Source: Thermoleophilia bacterium
Lineage (GTDB): Bacteria > Actinomycetota > Thermoleophilia > Gaiellales > Gaiellaceae
NCBI GenBank assembly: GCA_029858755.1
Contig: JAOUEK010000034.1
Coordinates: 1-9,778, forward strand
Direction: 5' to 3'
DNA length: 9,778 nucleotides
Positions 6,748 through 9,778 of the stretch are shown one piece after another. Position numbers and translations under genes: made by a program. Each line of letters opens with the position of its first letter. Position 1 is the stretch's first letter. The notes under the pieces are model-generated. The model worked only from the letters and a program-made list of their open reading frames with translations, ran no database searches and was not told the DNA's origin.

Positions 6748-7637
6748 CGCCGCGCCTCCGCCCGCTCCAGGAGCGCGGCGAGCCCGGGGCAGCGCAGCCC
6801 GTGACGCTCGGCCGCCCGCAGCACGGAGCCGGCGATCGCGTCGAGCTCGGAGGGACGGCCGCGGGCCACGTCCAGGGCTGCCGAGGTGGTGGCGTCGGGG
6901 GGCATCGCGTCGATGATCGCCCACTCGTCGGCGGCGTGCAGGGTGACGCCGTCGGCCGCGGCGATCGCGACCGCCTCGTCGATCGCGTCCGCGAGCCGTG
7001 CCCGCCACCCGGGATCCGCCCGTAGGGGGCCGACCGCGAGCCCGCTGGCGACGGTCGCGGCCGCGAGGGGGCCGAGCCGGGCCACCTTCTCCCACAGCAC
7101 GGCACGCTCGTCCCCGGCGACCACGACCTCGACGCCGCTGTCCGCGAGCGGCCGCAGCGCCTCCTCGACCGCGCCCCGACCGAGGTCGCTGGAGGCGACG
7201 GTGACGAGTGGTACGCCGCTCCGCTCGAGCACGCGCCCGGGGCCTGTCAGCTCGCCGGAGAACCGCGCGATCGTGCCCGGGGCCACGCGCGGCCCGACAC
7301 GCGCGCGGATCGCCGCAGGATGCTCGAGCCCGTTCAGCAGCGGCACGACGACGCCGTCGGCAACGGCCTGCGGCTCGATGCGCAGGAGCGCCTCCTCCAG
7401 CGACGGCGCCTTGACCGCGACCACGAGCAGCGACACCGCCTCGCGGAGCGACTCCGCCACCTCGGGGCGCGCGCGGAGCACCCCCGCAGGCGTCTCGACC
7501 TCGAGCCCGCGCTCACGGATCGCCGCCGCCGTGCCCGGTGCGCACACGCAGGTGACGCGCACGCCCGCAGAAGCCAGCCGCGCCGCCAGGGCCCCGCCCA
7601 CGGCGCCGACGCCGAGGACGGCGACGGAACGGCTCAC
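6744..7637 (-). CDS. Ketopantoate reductase (ApbA/PanE) family 2-keto acid reductase
   Basis: 297 residues, matching the family length of about 300. The N-terminal Rossmann fold opens with VAVLGVGAVGG (5-15), the GxGxxG NAD(P) loop at 9-14. VVAVKAPS (72-79) and PLLNGLEH (99-106) correspond to the conserved K and QNGL segments. The C-terminal helical domain has WEK with K184 at the catalytic lysine position and SELDAIAG (263-270), where E264 matches the conserved substrate-binding Glu. The two Asn residues that follow the catalytic Lys in E. coli PanE (its N180 and N184) appear as Leu and Ala here (LGPLAAAT). The substrate may therefore not be ketopantoate; a sugar-derived 2-keto acid is an inference. 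The GTG at 7637 overlaps the aldehyde dehydrogenase stop as GTGA, with no Shine-Dalgarno. A true pantothenate enzyme is possible but less likely in this context. Confidence 0.82.
   Translation of the reverse strand: MSRSVAVLGVGAVGGALAARLASAGVRVTCVCAPGTAAAIRERGLEVETPAGVLRARPEVAESLREAVSLLVVAVKAPSLEEALLRIEPQAVADGVVVPLLNGLEHPAAIRARVGPRVAPGTIARFSGELTGPGRVLERSGVPLVTVASSDLGRGAVEEALRPLADSGVEVVVAGDERAVLWEKVARLGPLAAATVASGLAVGPLRADPGWRARLADAIDEAVAIAAADGVTLHAADEWAIIDAMPPDATTSAALDVARGRPSELDAIAGSVLRAAERHGLRCPGLAALLERAEARR
6755..6759 (-). promoter_or_regulatory. Ribosome binding site of the cytidylyltransferase gene
   Basis: GGAGG on the minus strand lies 7 bases before the GTG at 6747, inside the end of the upstream reductase gene. 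It is the only strong Shine-Dalgarno among the four overlapping junctions of this block. It fixes the start and suggests independent initiation as well as coupling. Confidence 0.65.
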
Positions 7638-9058
7638 GTCAGCGACGGGTCGGCGACGAGGTTGACCCAGCGGACGTCGGAGTAGACGTCGAGCGCCTCC
7701 ACGCCCGCCTCCTTCCAGCCCGTGCCCGACTGCTTGACGCCGCCGAAGCCCATGTGCGGCTCGGAGCCGTGCGTCCCGGCGTTCACGACCACGACGCCGA
7801 CCTCGACCTCCTCGGCGAAGCGCAGCGCCCGGTGCAGGCTCGCGGTGTGCACGGCCGCGGTGAGCCCGTACGGGGAGTCGTTGACGAGCGCGATCGCCTC
7901 GTCGAGCCCGCGCACCGTGGACAGCGTGGCCACGGGGCCGAAGAGCTCGGTGCACGAGAGGTCGTCCTCGGGCCCGACGCCCTCGACGATCGTGGGCGCG
8001 AGGTGAAACCCGGGGCGGTCGAGCCTGACGCCGCCGCAGGCGATGCTCGCCCCGCGGGCGACCGCTCCGTCGAGCTGCCGGAGGATCCGCTGCAGCGCAG
8101 CCTCGCTGATCACCGGCTGCGGCTCGAGCGCGCGCGCCTCCGCGAGCAGCCGCTCGCGGAAGGCGTCCGCGATGCTGTCGAAGACGACGAGCCGGCTGGC
8201 GGCAGCGCACCGCTGTCCTGCGTTGGAGAACGCCGACGCGACGCTCCGGCGCACCGCCGACTCGAGGTCGGCGTCGTCGCAGACGACGAGCGCGTTCTTG
8301 CCGCCGAGCTCGAGGCACACCTTGGCGAGCCGGGCTCCTGCGCGCTCGTTGACGATCCGCCCGGTGGCGGCGGAGCCGGTGAAGCTGACGAGGTCGACGC
8401 CCTCGTGCTCGACGAGCGCCGCGCCCGCCTCGGGCCCCGCGCCGTGCACGACGTTGAGCAGCCCCGGGGCGAGCCCGACCTCGCGCGCGAGCTCACCGAA
8501 GAGCCACGCCGAGGCAGGGGCCTCCTCCGAGGGCTTGAGCACGGCGGCGTTGCCGCAGAGGAGCGCCGGGAAGGCCTTCCACGCCACGTTCGGCAGCGGC
8601 GTGTTGAAGGAGACGATCAGCCCGGCGACGCCGACGGGGTGGCGCATCGTCAGCACCGTCCGATGGGGCGTGCTCGCCGACGTCGTGCGCCCGTAGAAGC
8701 GCCGACCCTCGCCGGCGACGAAGAGCCCCATCTCGACGGCGGCGTCGGTCTCGCCGAGCGCGAGCTCGAGCGGCTTGCCGGTCTCCTCGGCGACGATCGC
8801 CGACGCCTCCTCGCGCCGCTCACGGAGCGCGAGCGCGAGCTCGCGGAGCAGGTCGCCGCGGGCGACCACGGTCTGCGCGGCCCAGGCGGGCTGCGCCGCG
8901 CGGGCCGCCGCCACCGCCGCGTCGACGTCCTCCGGCCCCGAGCCGGCGACACGGCAGAGCAGGGTTCCGTCTGCCGGGCGGTGCTTGTCGAGCCAGGCCC
9001 CGCCTGCCGCGGGGCGCGCCTCGCCTCCGATCAGGTTCGGGATCTCGGCCGGGATCAC
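7634..9058 (-). CDS. NAD(P)-dependent aldehyde dehydrogenase family protein
   Basis: 474 residues, slightly short for the ALDH family (about 480-500). It has the full catalytic set: SFNTPLPN at 150-157 with the catalytic Asn (N152), VLKPSE at 173-178 with the cofactor Lys (K175), FTGSAATG at 226-233 (cofactor loop), LELGGKN at 249-255 with the general base E250, GQRC at 281-284 with nucleophile C284, and ELFGP at 371-375. It should oxidise an aldehyde to a carboxylate in the cytoplasm. Overall style is close to vanillin- or semialdehyde-dehydrogenase-like members, but the substrate cannot be read. The segment 308-317 (ARALEPQPVI) is shorter than the usual stretch before the conserved P-x-I-S, by about ten residues. 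The GTG at 9058 overlaps the SDR stop as GTGA, with no strong Shine-Dalgarno. In context it may oxidise a sugar aldehyde to the acid used downstream (inference). Confidence 0.9.
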   Translation of the reverse strand: MIPAEIPNLIGGEARPAAGGAWLDKHRPADGTLLCRVAGSGPEDVDAAVAAARAAQPAWAAQTVVARGDLLRELALALRERREEASAIVAEETGKPLELALGETDAAVEMGLFVAGEGRRFYGRTTSASTPHRTVLTMRHPVGVAGLIVSFNTPLPNVAWKAFPALLCGNAAVLKPSEEAPASAWLFGELAREVGLAPGLLNVVHGAGPEAGAALVEHEGVDLVSFTGSAATGRIVNERAGARLAKVCLELGGKNALVVCDDADLESAVRRSVASAFSNAGQRCAAASRLVVFDSIADAFRERLLAEARALEPQPVISEAALQRILRQLDGAVARGASIACGGVRLDRPGFHLAPTIVEGVGPEDDLSCTELFGPVATLSTVRGLDEAIALVNDSPYGLTAAVHTASLHRALRFAEEVEVGVVVVNAGTHGSEPHMGFGGVKQSGTGWKEAGVEALDVYSDVRWVNLVADPSLT

Positions 9059-9778
9059 CAGGCGGTCCAGCCGCCGTCGACGACGAGGTTGGCGCCCGTT
9101 ACGTAGGACGACGCGTCCGACGCGAGGAAGACGACGGCGCCGACCGCCTCCCGGGCCTCCATCAGCCGTCCCAGCGGCGAGCGGCGGGCGAACGCCTCGA
9201 CGAACGGCTCCGGCTGCCCGTCGGCGATGCCGTGCGGCGTCAGCGTGTTCACACGCACGCCGCTGCCGCCCCAGTACGTGGCGAGATAGCGCGTGAGGTT
9301 GAGCACGGCCGACTTGGAGACGGCGTAGGCCACAGGCTTGAAGAACACCTCGCCCCGCTCGCGGCGGAAGTCGTAGAGAGACTGGTCGGGCGAGACCATC
9401 CCGTACACGGAGGCGACGTTCACGATCGACCCCCGGCCCTCGCGCGCCATCGCCGCCCCGAGGACCTGGCACGGGACGACGGTTCCGAGCACGTTGACGT
9501 CGACGACGCGCTCGAGCGCGTCGAGCGGGACGTCCTCGAACGGTCCCACCTCCTCCGCCGGCGCGTCGGGCGGTGCGTCGCTCGCGGCCGCGTTGATCAG
9601 CACATGGGGGACGCCCCATGCCTCCTCGACCTCGGCGAGCACGCGCTCCACCGCAGTGCGGTCGGTGACGTCGGCCGCATGGTGTCGTATGCCGCCCTCG
9701 GCGAGCCCCGACCCGAGAGCGGCGACGCCCGCGCGCGGCCGGTCGCGGGTGTCGACGACGGCGACCCGCATCCCGCGG
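9055..9778 (-). CDS. Short-chain dehydrogenase/reductase, PtmA-like (partial, N-terminus off right edge)
   Basis: 238 residues are visible from the methionine at 9771, but the frame continues off the edge (Arg-Gly codons precede it). That methionine is internal: it lies in the second Rossmann strand, and the TGxxxGxG cofactor loop is outside the window. RVAVVD ends with D7, the acidic residue typical of NAD(H) preference. LINAA (58-62) is the NAG-type motif. N93 (VNVLG), S121 (NVASVYG) and Y149/K153 (YAVSK) form the catalytic tetrad. SYVTGANLVVDGGW (222-235) is the classical C-terminal SDR signature. The SVYGMVSP...PVAYAVSKSAVLNLTRYLA pattern resembles PtmA-type SDRs found beside CMP-sugar synthetases in flagellin-glycan and surface-polysaccharide clusters. 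It probably oxidises a sugar hydroxyl or reduces a keto-sugar. It overlaps the aldehyde dehydrogenase start by four bases and is the first visible gene of the block. Confidence 0.9.
   Translation of the reverse strand, partial: RGMRVAVVDTRDRPRAGVAALGSGLAEGGIRHHAADVTDRTAVERVLAEVEEAWGVPHVLINAAASDAPPDAPAEEVGPFEDVPLDALERVVDVNVLGTVVPCQVLGAAMAREGRGSIVNVASVYGMVSPDQSLYDFRRERGEVFFKPVAYAVSKSAVLNLTRYLATYWGGSGVRVNTLTPHGIADGQPEPFVEAFARRSPLGRLMEAREAVGAVVFLASDASSYVTGANLVVDGGWTAW

Noticed and set aside
4832..7105. A 757-residue fusion reading of the dehydratase frame
   Set aside because: The first 368 or so residues are Arg/Pro-rich shadow sequence over the cytidylyltransferase and reductase. The family N-terminus begins at the GTG at 6001.
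6748..8318. Longer forms of the cytidylyltransferase and ketopantoate-reductase frames
   Set aside because: The upstream parts are out-of-frame shadows of the previous gene. The Rossmann motif and the nucleotidyltransferase motif both sit at the GTG starts that overlap the preceding stops.
9061..9075. GGCGG-5-CCGCC hairpin just before the aldehyde dehydrogenase start
   Set aside because: It could occlude the start, but it encodes conserved DGGW-TA residues of the SDR C-terminus, so the coding constraint explains it.
7754..9106. Long plus-strand open frame (450 codons) opposite the aldehyde dehydrogenase
   Set aside because: It is antisense to a gene with a full ALDH motif set, and its composition is that of an Arg/Glu-rich shadow frame.
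1..9778. tRNA, rRNA, CRISPR, insertion sequence or attachment-site signatures
   Set aside because: I looked on both strands and saw no direct-repeat arrays, transposase-like proteins or tRNA-like cloverleaf sequence.

Overview
The window is high-GC DNA with GTG starts and tightly overlapping genes, which suggests a high-GC actinobacterium. A deep lineage such as Thermoleophilia is possible, but no marker gene here proves it. Seven coding regions are supported; the first and last run off the edges. There are no RNA genes, insertion sequences or CRISPR arrays.

Layout. (1) The left edge (1-619, minus) holds the N-terminal 206 residues of a class I SAM-dependent methyltransferase. (2) A 335-base gene-free stretch (620-954) separates it from a divergent gene. 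(3) Positions 955-3033 (plus) encode a 692-residue polytopic membrane protein that looks like a GT-C type, lipid-linked-sugar-using glycosyltransferase. (4) It converges on a second GT-C-like membrane protein (3196-4830, minus, 544 residues) across a 162-base gap that contains an inverted repeat. (5) From the right edge down to 4832, all on the minus strand, runs a five-gene enzyme block. In transcription order it is: SDR dehydrogenase (N-terminus off the window), aldehyde dehydrogenase, ketopantoate-reductase-family enzyme, acylneuraminate/KDO-type cytidylyltransferase, and enolase-superfamily sugar-acid dehydratase. All four junctions are 4-base GTGA overlaps. The second membrane protein follows after one base, so it probably belongs to the same transcript.

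Interpretation. The cytidylyltransferase and the PtmA-like SDR are typical of surface-glycan clusters that make CMP-activated ulosonic acids. No PEP-condensing synthase (NeuB or KdsA type) is visible. Instead the block contains a sugar-acid dehydratase of the kind that turns an aldonate into a 2-keto-3-deoxy-aldonate. The working hypothesis is that sugar oxidation followed by dehydration gives a 2-keto-3-deoxy sugar acid, which is activated with CTP and transferred to an envelope glycan. That chemistry is inferred from families and context, not shown by the sequence.

Base composition changes at about 4830. Sampled 60-base rows give about 72-73% GC in the enzyme block (for example 5341-5400 and 8341-8400) and about 58-62% in the membrane-protein half (1321-1380 and 3541-3600). 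The glycosyltransferase-like genes may therefore have a different history from the enzyme genes.
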